64,000 nt of DNA, taken from contig CACOAW010000005.1 of the NCBI GenBank assembly GCA_902625325.1, positions 1-64,000 on the forward strand, given 5' to 3'. Origin of the DNA: an uncultured Candidatus Poseidoniales archaeon (GTDB taxonomy: Archaea > Thermoplasmatota > Poseidoniia > Poseidoniales > Thalassarchaeaceae). The notes beneath the pieces were generated by a model. That model ran no database searches. It was not told where the DNA came from and was given only the letters and a program-made list of their open reading frames with translations. Made by a program: the position numbers and the translations under genes. Position 1 is the first letter of the stretch. Each line of letters starts with the position of its first letter. Of the stretch, positions 1 to 9,222 are shown in pieces.

Positions 1-62
1 AAACCCCCCCGATGGGATGCGCTTAAGGAGGGGCCTGCGGTGGAAGAACCGGAGATGGGGCC

Positions 63-338
63 TTGTCAGATATCGATACCCGAATCAAGCAGATCGCCCA
101 TGTGCTGGGCCAACTAGACGACAACCAAGTCCCTCGAAATATCCGCTCGGCTTCCAAGGACGCAGTTGAGAAGTGGCTCCTCAATGCCAGCAAAGACATG
201 GACGTCAGGCTTGGGATGACCGCCTCTATCCTGGATGAGATTTTCAACGACCCCAACCTGCCAGGCCACTATGGTCCCCTTTGCCTGCAACTACAGACGG
301 CACTCGAGGAGATGCTTAACGAAGTCACTCGCTCCTGA
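63..338 (+). CDS. UPF0147 family protein
   Basis: A 91-residue, helix-rich acidic protein. The core (VPRNIRSASKDAVEKWL, then a SILDEIFNDPNLP stretch) matches the small archaeal UPF0147 family, which is conserved in euryarchaea and has no assigned biochemical role. The start is a TTG at 63: the same frame has a stop at 24-26 and no ATG or GTG between, and a GGAG-like element lies about 8 bases upstream. It is followed 40 bases later by an aminotransferase on the same strand. The family call is firm; the function is unknown. Confidence 0.85.
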   Translation: MSDIDTRIKQIAHVLGQLDDNQVPRNIRSASKDAVEKWLLNASKDMDVRLGMTASILDEIFNDPNLPGHYGPLCLQLQTALEEMLNEVTRS

Positions 339-378
339 GAATTGAATAGCGAGTCCCCGCCATGCCTCTTCGTTAGAA

Positions 379-1503
379 ATGCCCGAGTGGACGAACCTCT
401 CCTATGCGAACGTCGCAACGACCTCCCCCAAAGCTCATTCTGCCTCTTCGGACTGGGCCGAATCTCTGGCCAGGGGAGGTGCAGCGGAGTTTGATGGCGA
501 AGCCGAAAAGAACGGCATGATGCCCCTGAGAGAGGCTGCCTCCAGGCTACTATCCTGCGATGTTGCCGACGTATGCGTCGGATCCAGCGCAACGGAGTTG
601 CTCTGCTCCATCGCCTGGGCGATGTCCCCCCAAGAAGGGACAAACGTGGTTTCCACGAGGTCGTCCTTCCCCTCAACAGTATACCCGTGGGCTAGGGTCG
701 CCGATCAGAACGGGGCTGAGATTAGGCTTGCCGACCACGATGAGAACCTGTACACCAATCCTTCCGACCTCCTATCACTGATAGACGCGGAAACCTCAGT
801 CGTCACCGTCTCTCACGTCGAGTTCTCCAACGGGCAGAGGTATGACTTGCGGAGGATCTCCGATGCGGCCCATTCCGTCGGAGCCATGCTCGTTGTTGAC
901 GCGACACAGTCCATGGGCATGGTTCCCATTGACGCATACTCGACTAATGCCGATGCCATAGTGTCCTCTGGATACAAGTGGCTCAGGGGGACGTATGGGG
1001 CCGCTGTCGGATTCATCTCGCCCTCGATCGTCAATACTCTGAAACCCGGGCTGATGGGATTCAGGAGCAATTCGGATATCTGGGACCTGAGGGCTGATAG
1101 GCTCGAACTGCCAGAGGACGCGAGCAGGTTCGAGTTCACTACCATCCACTTCGGTGCGGCGCTGGGCCTTGCGGCTGCCATCGACGAACTTCTCGAGATG
1201 GGGATGGACGAGGTCTGGAGGCATGACTTGGAGCTCGCCGACCATCTTATGACAGGGGCAGAGGGACTGGGTATCGAAGTAGTCTCGCCGACTTCGGACT
1301 CCGAGAGAAGCGCCATCGTGAGCCTGAGGATGCCCTCCGGTCTGAGCAGCCTAGAGGTATCAAACAGGCTCCAGTCCGAATACTCGATACTCACCACCAG
1401 CAGATCGGGGATGCTGCGCGTTTCTCCTCACATCGACAACGACATCCCGCAGATCGACTCTCTCCTTTCAGCGCTATCTGACATCCTCTCAGAGGTACGG
1501 TAG
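379..1503 (+). CDS. Class V PLP-dependent aminotransferase, cysteine-desulfurase-like fold
   Basis: A 374-residue fold-type I PLP enzyme of the SufS/isopenicillin-epimerase branch. The PLP lysine is K200 (SSGYKWL), preceded by the cofactor-contacting D174 (VVDATQS) and H165. The C-terminal RVSPHIDN segment is typical of the branch. The loop that carries the catalytic cysteine in SufS/CsdB (usually H-H-C) reads SILTTSRSG here, with no cysteine. A desulfurase activity is therefore unlikely; a lyase, epimerase or aminotransferase on an amino-acid-like substrate fits better. It starts at ATG 379 and its 3' end overlaps the convergent LysE-type gene by 15 bases. Confidence 0.8.
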   Translation: MPEWTNLSYANVATTSPKAHSASSDWAESLARGGAAEFDGEAEKNGMMPLREAASRLLSCDVADVCVGSSATELLCSIAWAMSPQEGTNVVSTRSSFPSTVYPWARVADQNGAEIRLADHDENLYTNPSDLLSLIDAETSVVTVSHVEFSNGQRYDLRRISDAAHSVGAMLVVDATQSMGMVPIDAYSTNADAIVSSGYKWLRGTYGAAVGFISPSIVNTLKPGLMGFRSNSDIWDLRADRLELPEDASRFEFTTIHFGAALGLAAAIDELLEMGMDEVWRHDLELADHLMTGAEGLGIEVVSPTSDSERSAIVSLRMPSGLSSLEVSNRLQSEYSILTTSRSGMLRVSPHIDNDIPQIDSLLSALSDILSEVR

Positions 1504-2109
1504 GACGATTGCCCCAGCAATTGCGAACATCACGGCAGCAATGCCTCTGTCTATGATTCTCCAAGCATCGGGGCTATCCAGTACCTTGGACAGCCTCCTA
1601 GCACCGTACCCGATGGAGAAGAAGAACAGGAAAGAAGCCGCAGATGCCCCGATGCCGAAAGCTAACCTCTCATCCCCTGAGAAACTAGTCGAAGCACCCC
1701 CAATCAGGAACAGTGTGTCGAAGTAGACGTGCGGGTTGAGTAGGGTGAAAGCGAGAACGGCCCCCATGGTCTTTGACAGGCTTTCCGAAGCCTCTCCTTC
1801 CACTATGAATCCTTCCGAGTCCATCGAAGACCTGATTCTCAGTACCCCGTATCCGAACAGGAAAGCGCCTGCAGCATAAGCGATGAGAGCCTCGGCCCCA
1901 TCGATGCTCGCCACTATCGCTCCTACACCTAGGATACCAGCAGCTATCAGTGCTGCATCGGCAAGCGAGCACGCTAGGCAGGTAGCAAAAACATGTGAGC
2001 GCTTCAACCCTTGCCGCATGACGAAGATATTCTGCGGGCCAATTGCCAGAATGAGCCCCAAACTTAGAGCGAATCCCTCGAGTCCTGCAGACCCGACGCT
2101 CATGCTCAT
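1489..2109 (-). CDS. LysE/ArgO-type amino-acid exporter
   Basis: A 206-residue polytopic membrane protein with the LysE/ArgO hallmark near the N-terminus ([17 protein letters not shown]) and about six hydrophobic segments. Family members export basic or other amino acids across the cytoplasmic membrane. The ATG at 2109 overlaps the L40e stop codon (ATGA), so the two are translationally coupled. Its 3' end runs 15 bases into the convergent aminotransferase gene. The substrate cannot be deduced from sequence alone. Confidence 0.85.
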   Translation of the reverse strand: MSMSVGSAGLEGFALSLGLILAIGPQNIFVMRQGLKRSHVFATCLACSLADAALIAAGILGVGAIVASIDGAEALIAYAAGAFLFGYGVLRIRSSMDSEGFIVEGEASESLSKTMGAVLAFTLLNPHVYFDTLFLIGGASTSFSGDERLAFGIGASAASFLFFFSIGYGARRLSKVLDSPDAWRIIDRGIAAVMFAIAGAIVLPYL

Positions 2110-2273
2110 GACGACCTGCGCTCTGCCGCCTTCTTCCTAAAGCCCGTGTAGCCGCACTTCCTGCATGATTTCGGTGGCTTGACCCCGCCGTGAGCACGGA
2201 CGGTGGCTGAGCATTTCATGCAGATCCACTTGATCAGAAGCCTTGCTTCTGCCTCAGGGTGCCTCTGTGCCAT
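2106..2273 (-). CDS. rpl40e: Large-subunit ribosomal protein L40e
   Basis: A 55-residue basic protein with an L40e-like N-terminus (HPEAEARLL) and the two zinc-binding pairs C-M-K-C and C-R-K-C, followed by GYTGFRKKA, as in archaeal L40e. In eukaryotes L40 is made as a ubiquitin fusion; archaea encode it free, as here. The ATG at 2273 is preceded by GAAGGTCGC. The TGA overlaps the ATG of the LysE-type exporter (2106-2109), so a ribosomal gene and a transporter share one transcript. It is divergent from purA. Confidence 0.92.
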   Translation of the reverse strand: MAQRHPEAEARLLIKWICMKCSATVRAHGGVKPPKSCRKCGYTGFRKKAAERRSS

Positions 2274-2374
2274 GATGTTGCGCGACCTTCCTGACCTTCA
2301 TAATCGCTTCCCAACGCAACGGACAGAAAATAATCACATCCAAAGCATTCAAACACCTATTGCCATGTTCCCGG

Positions 2375-3721
2375 GCCGTGCCTGCCAGCGTGGTGCTCGG
2401 GGCCCAATGGGGGGATGAAGGCAAGGGCAAGGCCATAGACCAACTGGCCCCCAACTCCCAATGGGCTGTACGCTTCCAGGGGGGCAATAACGCCGGTCAC
2501 ACAATAGTGGCCGGGGGGACCACTCTCAAGATGCACCTGCTACCATCCGGAATCACAGCCAGGGATTGCAATCTGGTGCTCGGATGCGGCATGGTGGTAG
2601 ACCCATGGGTCCTGGATAGGGAGCTATTCGAGTGGGCAGAACTGACCGGGGAGAGCCCAGAGGGGCGACGCCTCTTCATCAGCGAGAGGGCAGCTGTAAT
2701 CCTACCTTTCCACAAGCTATACGACTCAGCCGACGAGCTGGTCGGGACTACAGGCAGGGGCATAGGGCCAGCGTACCGCGACAGGGCCGAGCGGGTCGGT
2801 CTGCGATTCGTGGACATCGGGCTAATCTTGGGAAGGGACTCCGAGATTGCCGAGATTTCGGAGAGGATGAACGACCAACTAAACACCGTGGGGGTCGGAG
2901 AAAGAATCGACCCAGAGCAACTCAAGTCCGAGCTGACTTGGGTCCACGAGAGATTCTCCGACGCAATTTGCGCAACCGGACCGATGCTGGACAAGGCCCT
3001 CGCCCGTGGCGAACAGGTCCTCCTCGAGGGGGCGCAGGGAGCGATGCTTGACATCGATCAGGGGACCTATCCTTTCGTTACCTCGTCCATCACGTGCAGG
3101 GCGAATGCCACACACGGTGCGGGCATCCATCCAGGACACATAGACCAGTGCTATGGGATAACCAAGGCGTACACCACAAGGGTCGGAAACGGACCCTTCC
3201 CTACTGAACTATCCCTCGAGGGGGGTCCCGGGAAGCAGATGTCAGTGGTCGGTCACGAGTTCGGAACCACTACAGGGCGTCCCAGAAGGACCGGATGGCT
3301 AGATGCGGTCGCCCTCAACGAGAGCCAGCGACTCAATGGATACACGGGACTCGTCGTCACCAAGCTGGACGTTCTCGGGGGATTGGACGAGCTGAAGATC
3401 TGCACATCTTACAATCTGGATGGAAGGGAGATTGACCACGTCCCGTCCTCATCCGAGGAACTCGCAGGATGCACGCCTGTCTACGAGAGCCACCCAGGAT
3501 TCCCCGCACTGGACCAGGAGGAGTGGATCGGGATGGCAGAGGAGTCCAGGAAGGGAGGGGGGATAGACTCCCTCCCCAGACCCATCAGGTCCTACCTATC
3601 CAGAATCGAGGAGATCACAGGAGTGCCAGTAGTCAGCGTGGGGGTCGGCCCGGACCGCCTCGCTTCTGTAGCCAGCGCAGGCGGGCCATTCGACGTGGAA
3701 ATGTCCGAAGTAACCTTCTAA
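2375..3721 (+). CDS. purA: Adenylosuccinate synthetase
   Basis: Catalyses IMP + aspartate + GTP to adenylosuccinate, the first committed step from IMP to AMP. The N-terminal GTP-binding and catalytic motif QWGDEGKGK, the NNAGHT motif (IMP/Mg site), GTTGRGIGPAY, the TRVGNGPFPTE segment and the C-terminal VGVGPDR are all present. I chose GTG 2375 (MPASVVLGAQWG), which puts the P-loop about ten residues in, as in the family. An upstream TTG at 2360 would add five residues. The resulting 448 residues are normal for PurA. It is divergent from L40e and followed by a small zinc protein. Confidence 0.95.
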   Translation, partial: AVPASVVLGAQWGDEGKGKAIDQLAPNSQWAVRFQGGNNAGHTIVAGGTTLKMHLLPSGITARDCNLVLGCGMVVDPWVLDRELFEWAELTGESPEGRRLFISERAAVILPFHKLYDSADELVGTTGRGIGPAYRDRAERVGLRFVDIGLILGRDSEIAEISERMNDQLNTVGVGERIDPEQLKSELTWVHERFSDAICATGPMLDKALARGEQVLLEGAQGAMLDIDQGTYPFVTSSITCRANATHGAGIHPGHIDQCYGITKAYTTRVGNGPFPTELSLEGGPGKQMSVVGHEFGTTTGRPRRTGWLDAVALNESQRLNGYTGLVVTKLDVLGGLDELKICTSYNLDGREIDHVPSSSEELAGCTPVYESHPGFPALDQEEWIGMAEESRKGGGIDSLPRPIRSYLSRIEEITGVPVVSVGVGPDRLASVASAGGPFDVEMSEVTF

Positions 3722-3744
3722 TCGGCGCGCATCGCCGGCATTGC

Positions 3745-4035
3745 ATGGGATTCAAGTCCAGGGCTCGCAAGAGGAGGGCTTCTTCCCAAGCCGGAGACGG
3801 GGGCGCGTCCAACGAGGACAAGCCCGAATTCGTTGGAGAGGTCCCATGCGACATCAAAGGATGCGAGAGGTGGGCCGACAAGAAGGCCGGTGGCAGGAAG
3901 ATGGCCTATGATAGGGCAGTGGACGTATGGGGGTCCTCTGGTATTTCCAAGAAGGTCAGGAAGGTCGCGCTCTGCAAGCCGTGCTACAGGACTTGGAAGA
4001 AGGAGAAGAAGGGCGAGCCAAAGGAGTGGGAGTAA
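3745..4035 (+). CDS. Small basic protein with putative zinc knuckle
   Basis: A 96-residue protein, Lys/Arg-rich at both ends. It carries a C-x4-C pair (CDIKGC) and, about 50 residues later, a C-x2-C pair (CKPC) that could form one treble-clef or zinc-ribbon-like site. The ATG at 3745 lies 24 bases after purA, so they are probably co-transcribed. The basic tails suggest nucleic-acid or ribosome binding, but I do not recognise a named family. Its first half resembles other short zinc modules in this window (55001, 57667, 63199). Confidence 0.7.
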   Translation: MGFKSRARKRRASSQAGDGGASNEDKPEFVGEVPCDIKGCERWADKKAGGRKMAYDRAVDVWGSSGISKKVRKVALCKPCYRTWKKEKKGEPKEWE

Positions 4036-4088
4036 CCCAGAATCAACCTGCGAAACTATGTTAGACGATTCGTCCCCCAGGTGTCCCT

Positions 4089-5705
4089 ATGGGCCAGCCA
4101 GTGAATGAGCCGATAATGGGGTACGCGCCAGGAAGCCCTGAGAGGGCGGCGCTGCAGAACGAGATGGACAGACAGCTCGCAGAGGTAATCGAGATACCGT
4201 GCGTGGTCAATGGTGAGCTGATCTTCACGGGAAACACCGTCACCCAGGTGGTCCCCCATGACCACGGACACGTCCTGGCGAACGTCCATCTGGCCGGGAA
4301 GGAGGAGATAGAGGCGGCCTGCAGTGCGGCGGTCGATGCGCAGGAGTCCTGGATAGATCTTGGCCTGGAGGGCAGGTGCACCATCTTCGAGAGGGGCGCT
4401 GACCTGCTGGCCGGGGACTGGAGGATGCGCGTCAACGCCTCCACCATGCTGAACCAGTCTAAGACCGCCTTCCAGGCCGAGATAGACTCTGCCTGCGAGC
4501 TGATCGACTTCTGGAGGTTCAACTGCCACTATGCCAGGGGCTTCCACGATGACCTGCAACCACTGGTCTCTCCCGCAGGCGTCGAGAACTCCACCGAGAT
4601 CCGACCCCTAGAGGGGTTCGTCCTCTCAATCACCCCGTTCAACTTCACCAGCATCGCCGCCAACCTACCGAGCGCACCCGCAATCGTGGGTTGCACCTCC
4701 GTCTGGAAGCCGAGCAGGAACTCCTACCACTCCAACTACGTCCTGATGCAGCTGATGATGGACGCGGGGCTGCCTCCGGGGGTGATCAACTTCCTCCCGG
4801 GCTCGGGAGCGGAGATCACAGGTGCGGCCCTGTCCAATCCGGACTTCGCGGGATTGCACTTCACCGGCTCGACATCGACCTTCCAGGGGCTCTGGCAGGA
4901 GATCGCCAAGGCACTGCCAGAGCTCAGGTCCTACCCTCGGATAGTGGGCGAGACCGGAGGCAAGGACTTCGTCGTGGCCCATCCGGACTGCGACCACCGG
5001 GGCCTGTTGGTGGCTCTCCTGAGAGGCTCGTTCGAGTACCAGGGCCAGAAGTGCAGCGCGGCCAGCAGGGCGTACATTCCATCATCGGTATGGGATTCGA
5101 TAGGTGGCGACCTGTGCTCCGAGGTCTCCAAGATCAAGATGGGCGATGCCCGGGACTTCACCAACTTCATGACCGCCGTCATAGACCAGAGGGCCTTCGA
5201 CAAGATCTCCGGCTACATCGAGAGGGCCAAGGACGATGATTCCTGCGAGGTGGTCGTTGGGGGCGGTCACGACGACTCCACCGGCTGGTTCATCGAGCCG
5301 ACGATAATAGTCACGACCAACCCGTCCTCAGAAACGATGTGCGAGGAGATCTTCGGGCCGGTCCTGACCGTCTACGTCTACGAGGACGATGACTTCGAGG
5401 GGGCACTGGAGACTTGCGACAGGGGGTCCCCGTACGCCCTCACCGGATCCATCTTCGCCAACAAAGAGGAGGACGTCCAGAGGGCGTTCGAGGCGCTGCG
5501 CTTCGCGGCCGGGAACTTCTACATCAACGACAAGCCAACCGGTGCCGTGGTGGCCCAGCAGCCGTTCGGTGGCGCCAGGGCGAGCGGGACCAACGACAAG
5601 GCCGGAGGACCGCTCAACCTGCTCCGATGGATCAGCCCACGCTCCGTGAAGCGCACGCTGGACATCCCACAGGACTGGGGTTACCCGTTCATGCAGCCTG
5701 AGTGA
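4089..5705 (+). CDS. Delta-1-pyrroline-5-carboxylate dehydrogenase, ALDH4 type
   Basis: A 538-residue NAD(P)-dependent aldehyde dehydrogenase that oxidises glutamate semialdehyde (P5C) to glutamate in proline or ornithine catabolism. The N-terminus (NEPIMGYAPGSPER) and the VPHDHGHVLA segment are diagnostic of the stand-alone eukaryotic-type ALDH4A1 family rather than bacterial PutA. The general base is E288 (GETGGKD) and the catalytic thiol C322 (GQKCSA). It starts at ATG 4089, 53 bases after the small zinc protein. No proline dehydrogenase is adjacent. proC, which runs the opposite direction of metabolism, is 35 kb away. Confidence 0.9.
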   Translation: MGQPVNEPIMGYAPGSPERAALQNEMDRQLAEVIEIPCVVNGELIFTGNTVTQVVPHDHGHVLANVHLAGKEEIEAACSAAVDAQESWIDLGLEGRCTIFERGADLLAGDWRMRVNASTMLNQSKTAFQAEIDSACELIDFWRFNCHYARGFHDDLQPLVSPAGVENSTEIRPLEGFVLSITPFNFTSIAANLPSAPAIVGCTSVWKPSRNSYHSNYVLMQLMMDAGLPPGVINFLPGSGAEITGAALSNPDFAGLHFTGSTSTFQGLWQEIAKALPELRSYPRIVGETGGKDFVVAHPDCDHRGLLVALLRGSFEYQGQKCSAASRAYIPSSVWDSIGGDLCSEVSKIKMGDARDFTNFMTAVIDQRAFDKISGYIERAKDDDSCEVVVGGGHDDSTGWFIEPTIIVTTNPSSETMCEEIFGPVLTVYVYEDDDFEGALETCDRGSPYALTGSIFANKEEDVQRAFEALRFAAGNFYINDKPTGAVVAQQPFGGARASGTNDKAGGPLNLLRWISPRSVKRTLDIPQDWGYPFMQPE

Positions 5706-5731
5706 GAGTCGGGAAGGTTGAATTGCAGGCA

Positions 5732-5822
5732 TCCGCTGGCGTGGATGGGGAGCAATTTGCTGAGAGGTCGCCCCGGCGACGACCCGTGAACCTGATCTGG
5801 GTAATTCCAGCGGAGGGATAGA
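5732..5822 (+). promoter_or_regulatory. TPP (thi-box) riboswitch controlling thiBPQ
   Basis: The leader contains the conserved thi-box elements in order: GATGGGGAGC, then GCTGAGA after a very short P3, a P4 hairpin (GTCG/CGAC), and GAACCTGATCTGG, GTAATTCCAGCGGAGGG. It ends 5 bases before the thiB ATG. The strong Shine-Dalgarno GGAGGG (5812-5817) is part of the conserved 3' core, so TPP binding should hide the ribosome site. An upstream CCGCTGG (5733-5739) is perfectly complementary to CCAGCGG (5807-5813) and may form the competing fold. Confidence 0.93.
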
Positions 5823-6938
5823 ATGAATTTTAAAAACGAAACCAGAAAAATCGGATGCACAAAAGCCGCAGCCCTAACAATAATTTTGATGACCGCAGCA
5901 GTCTCAGGCTGCCTATCCAGTGAGTCTGAAGACGACAACAGCCTGGTAATCGTGACCTACGACGTTTACGCCTTGTCCGATGACATGATATCGACCTTCG
6001 AAAATCGGACGGGCATAGAAGTGGAGATGGTGAAACTCGACGACTCGGGATCCATCCTCAGTTACCTGATACAGCAGAAAGGCACTGGGGCCAATGATCT
6101 GGCAATCGGTTTGGACAACACATACCTGCAGACCGCCATTGACTTCGATCTGCTATCGGAGAGCAAAACCGACATACAAGGAATTTCCTCAGAGGCCTAC
6201 TCTCCCTATGAAGGCAAATTAGCAATACCATTCGATATGGGCCACATATGCCTCAACTACGATTCCAGTATCGTTGATGGCGTGAACCTATCCGTCCCGA
6301 CAAGCCTCTGGAATCTCACCGAAGAGGAGTGGAAGGGGAAGGTCGCAATACCGTCTCCCATGTCTAGTAGCCCTGGAAGGGGATTCATGCTCGCGACTCT
6401 GGACTACTTCGAGTACACCACCGACTCCTACAACGGGTTCGACACATGGTGGTCCTCGATGAGAGACAATGACGTGATTATCACTCCGGGTTGGAGCGAG
6501 GCCTACGAAATCCACTACACAGGCGGCTATGGGGAGTACATGCCAGGATACATCGGTGATGCGCACATCACTGTCTCATACTGCCACTCACCGGGCGTCG
6601 AGGCTTGGTACAACGGCAACTGGACGAAATCCGCATCGCTCAACCTGGACAGAGCCTCCTTCTTCCAAGTCGAATACGCCTCGGTGGTGCAGGGGGGGAA
6701 TGCCGAGAACGCCGACTTATTCATCGAGTACCTGCTTTCGCAGGAGGTCAATGCACTCATGCCTACCCAGAACATGATGTACTCAGTCCTGGAGGGGCAG
6801 GACTTGCCCGAAGAAGGCGGTTACAGGCACCATTCGATAGTTCCTGATCAGAACGCCAACATTACATCCATGGCAATCTCCCTCAACATCGACGCATGGC
6901 TGGATAGGTGGAATTCAGCCATGACCGAGGGTGAATGA
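5823..6938 (+). CDS. thiB: Thiamin ABC transporter, substrate-binding lipoprotein
   Basis: A 371-residue extracellular solute-binding lipoprotein. It has a lipoprotein signal (basic N-terminus, hydrophobic stretch, AVSG before C30), then a ThiB-like domain (VIVTYDVYALSDDM, later LAIGLDNTYL and IPFDMGHICLNYD). It should deliver thiamin or a phosphate ester to ThiPQ. It starts at ATG 5823 right behind a TPP riboswitch, which is strong contextual support for the substrate. Its stop overlaps the GTG start proposed for thiP by 8 bases. Confidence 0.9.
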   Translation: MNFKNETRKIGCTKAAALTIILMTAAVSGCLSSESEDDNSLVIVTYDVYALSDDMISTFENRTGIEVEMVKLDDSGSILSYLIQQKGTGANDLAIGLDNTYLQTAIDFDLLSESKTDIQGISSEAYSPYEGKLAIPFDMGHICLNYDSSIVDGVNLSVPTSLWNLTEEEWKGKVAIPSPMSSSPGRGFMLATLDYFEYTTDSYNGFDTWWSSMRDNDVIITPGWSEAYEIHYTGGYGEYMPGYIGDAHITVSYCHSPGVEAWYNGNWTKSASLNLDRASFFQVEYASVVQGGNAENADLFIEYLLSQEVNALMPTQNMMYSVLEGQDLPEEGGYRHHSIVPDQNANITSMAISLNIDAWLDRWNSAMTEGE

Positions 6939-8619
6939 TTTGGGTTCCGGGACCTACAGGCTGATTATAGGCACCCGAACTCTCGCAATTGCAGCCTTTC
7001 TGCTTCTCATAGCATCCCCGATAGCCCTGGCCGTCTTCAGGCTGATAGGTGTGGCTGGGGCCAATCCGCGGGCATGGATAGAGACGCTCGACGGGAATTA
7101 CATGTCAGCAGGGGCGATCGAGTTCACATTCCTGCAGTCCATCATCTCGTCCTTCGCCACGATATCGCTCGGCCTGCCGGTTGCCTGGATGCTAGGGAGG
7201 TATGAGTGGAGGATGCAATCGATGATCCGAGCCGTTCTCACGGTCCCGTTCGTAATGCCCTCGATAATAGCCGCGATGGGCATACTGACCCTGACCGGCG
7301 ATTCCGCCCTGGGCATAAGGAGCAACGAGGGCACCTGGTTCTGGACACTCATAATCGCCCACGCGTGGTTCAATATGTCACTCGTGATCAGGTTCTGCGA
7401 GCCGATACTCGCGACCCTGGACCCTTCGATGGAGGAGCAGCTCAGGCTCCTGCCGGCCGGGAGGACGATATCCGGGAGGATCAGGCACCTCTGGCTGCCA
7501 GTACTCATCCCTCCGCTCAGCGCTTCGTTCTGCATGTCCTTCGTGTTCAGCTTCACTTCCTTCGCGCTCGTCAGGTGGATAACCATCAGAGACAACACCC
7601 TGGAGAGCGTCATGGCAATCTCGTCCCCCTCCGCTGGGATAGAGGGTTACATGGCGTTCACCTCGGAGATAGTCCTAGCATCCTCGTTGATACAGTTCGC
7701 AGTCCTGTCGATTTCTCTCTGGCTCGCATCCCGAATCCAAAGGGAGCTCCAGAGGCAGTACCCAATGGCCCCAGCACGAGTGGCAAGGGGCCATTTCGAC
7801 TACGGGTGGGTGTTCATGGCGCCCGCGTTGCTGTTCTCTATCGCCCCCATCGTCTCAGTCGCGATCGGCTCGGTCCGCGTCCGTACAGTGGAGTCAGGCA
7901 GGGCGGCGGACACCTGGTCCCTGGACGGATGGGAGCTGGCCAGGGATGGCTCATTCTCGATGGTGCCACTGTCGGACGCGATGGCCAACTCGATCCTCTA
8001 CGCCATCATCTCCCTGGCCATCTCGATGCCTCTGGGTTACTGCATCGCCTCTGCGATTCACAGCCTGGAGAGAACGAACAGGAGAATGTCGGAGGCGCTG
8101 GACTTCGCCACAATGGCTCCCTTCGCCTTCAGCGCCGCGATGATCGGGCTAGGGGTGACGCTTGGAGTCACCAAGCTGGACCCGACAGCATTCTCCCAGT
8201 TCTGGCCCTTGCCAGCCTTGGCCCACGTAATGCTGACCACGCCCTTCGCTATCCGCATCATGCTGACCGGCCTCAGGTCCATCGACAGAGAGTACGACGA
8301 GGCGGCCAGGGTTCTCGGAATGGGCCCCCTAGCAAGGCTGACAAGAGTGAGAATCCCCTTGATGAAGGGTCCCATCACCGTGGCCGCGATATTCTGCCTG
8401 GCGATGTCGCTCGGGGAGTTCGGGGCGTCGTTCATCGTGGCGACAAACTCCGATTGGGCCACTCTGCCACTCTTGGCGGACAGCTGGCGCGGCATGCCGA
8501 TGAACCCCCTGGCCGAGGCTGCATCCAACGCCGTCGCCACGGCACTGGCGGTGATGGCAATACTACTATTCGCAGTTGCCGAGAGAGCCAGGTCGAACGA
8601 GAGAGGGGGGATGTTCTGA
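6931..8619 (+). CDS. thiP: Thiamin ABC transporter, fused permease
   Basis: A 562-residue inner-membrane permease made of two tandem BPD-type halves, the arrangement typical of ThiP. Each half has about six membrane spans and an EAA-like coupling loop: EEQLRLLPAG near residue 170 and EYDEAARVLGMG near residue 455. The start is GTG 6931, overlapping the thiB stop; a TTG three codons later is also possible. The last codons (ATG TTC TGA) overlap the thiQ start. Confidence 0.9.
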   Translation: MNDLGSGTYRLIIGTRTLAIAAFLLLIASPIALAVFRLIGVAGANPRAWIETLDGNYMSAGAIEFTFLQSIISSFATISLGLPVAWMLGRYEWRMQSMIRAVLTVPFVMPSIIAAMGILTLTGDSALGIRSNEGTWFWTLIIAHAWFNMSLVIRFCEPILATLDPSMEEQLRLLPAGRTISGRIRHLWLPVLIPPLSASFCMSFVFSFTSFALVRWITIRDNTLESVMAISSPSAGIEGYMAFTSEIVLASSLIQFAVLSISLWLASRIQRELQRQYPMAPARVARGHFDYGWVFMAPALLFSIAPIVSVAIGSVRVRTVESGRAADTWSLDGWELARDGSFSMVPLSDAMANSILYAIISLAISMPLGYCIASAIHSLERTNRRMSEALDFATMAPFAFSAAMIGLGVTLGVTKLDPTAFSQFWPLPALAHVMLTTPFAIRIMLTGLRSIDREYDEAARVLGMGPLARLTRVRIPLMKGPITVAAIFCLAMSLGEFGASFIVATNSDWATLPLLADSWRGMPMNPLAEAASNAVATALAVMAILLFAVAERARSNERGGMF

Positions 8620-9218
8620 TCCTGAAAGTCGCCAGCCTGTCGAAGTCATACGGGAAAGCGCTCTTTTCGGGACTCACGTTCGAGCTTGGGGAAGGCGAGA
8701 TAATCGGTATACTCGGACCATCCGGATGCGGGAAGACAACGCTCTTGCGTTGCATATGCGGGCTGGAGGAGCCAGACAGGGGGAGGGTCTACTTCTCAGG
8801 CGAGGACATCACGGACGTCCCACCCGAATCCAGGGGCATAGGGCTGCTGTTCCAGAAGCCAGTCCTCTACCCGCACCTGTCGGTGTCCGGGAACCTCTCG
8901 CTCGCGAGCAGCCACGGCCACGAGGACGCACTCGAGGAGGTCGGGCTGCAGGGACTCGGGGAAAGGGGGGTTTCCCGGCTCTCCGGGGGGGAGTCGCAAA
9001 GGCTGGCCTTAGCCAGGGCTTTGCTCTCCGATCCGCGGGCCCTCCTGCTGGATGAGCCGTTCAGCGCGATCGATGCGGACCTGTCCGCGAGGCTCATTGA
9101 CGACGTCAGGGTGATTCTGAAGCACAGGGGGTGCCCTGCCGTCCTCGTCACACATAACGTCGAGGAGGCGGAGAATTTCTGCGACAGGATCCTATTCATG
9201 GATTTGAGCAGCCCATAG
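8616..9218 (+). CDS. thiQ: Thiamin ABC transporter, ATPase; apparent CTG start
   Basis: A 200-residue ABC ATPase energising ThiBP. It has Walker A GPSGCGKT (residues 34-41), Q-loop LFQKPVLYP, signature LSGGESQR, Walker B LLLDEP and H-loop VLVTHN, all intact. No ATG, GTG or TTG exists in this frame between the upstream region and Walker A. The best start is CTG 8616, giving MILKVASLSKSYG, which aligns with normal ABC N-termini. It overlaps the thiP stop (CTGA) and has a G6 run 5 bases upstream. This non-canonical, coupled start is inferred. It is short for an ABC ATPase but normal for ThiQ. Confidence 0.88.
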   Translation: MILKVASLSKSYGKALFSGLTFELGEGEIIGILGPSGCGKTTLLRCICGLEEPDRGRVYFSGEDITDVPPESRGIGLLFQKPVLYPHLSVSGNLSLASSHGHEDALEEVGLQGLGERGVSRLSGGESQRLALARALLSDPRALLLDEPFSAIDADLSARLIDDVRVILKHRGCPAVLVTHNVEEAENFCDRILFMDLSSP

Positions 9219-9222
9219 GCGG

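Noticed and set aside
7206..8615. Long open frame upstream of thiQ in the same frame
   Set aside because: It is antiparallel-free shadow of thiP in another frame: composition is Arg/Pro/Gly-rich with no homology until the ABC domain begins.
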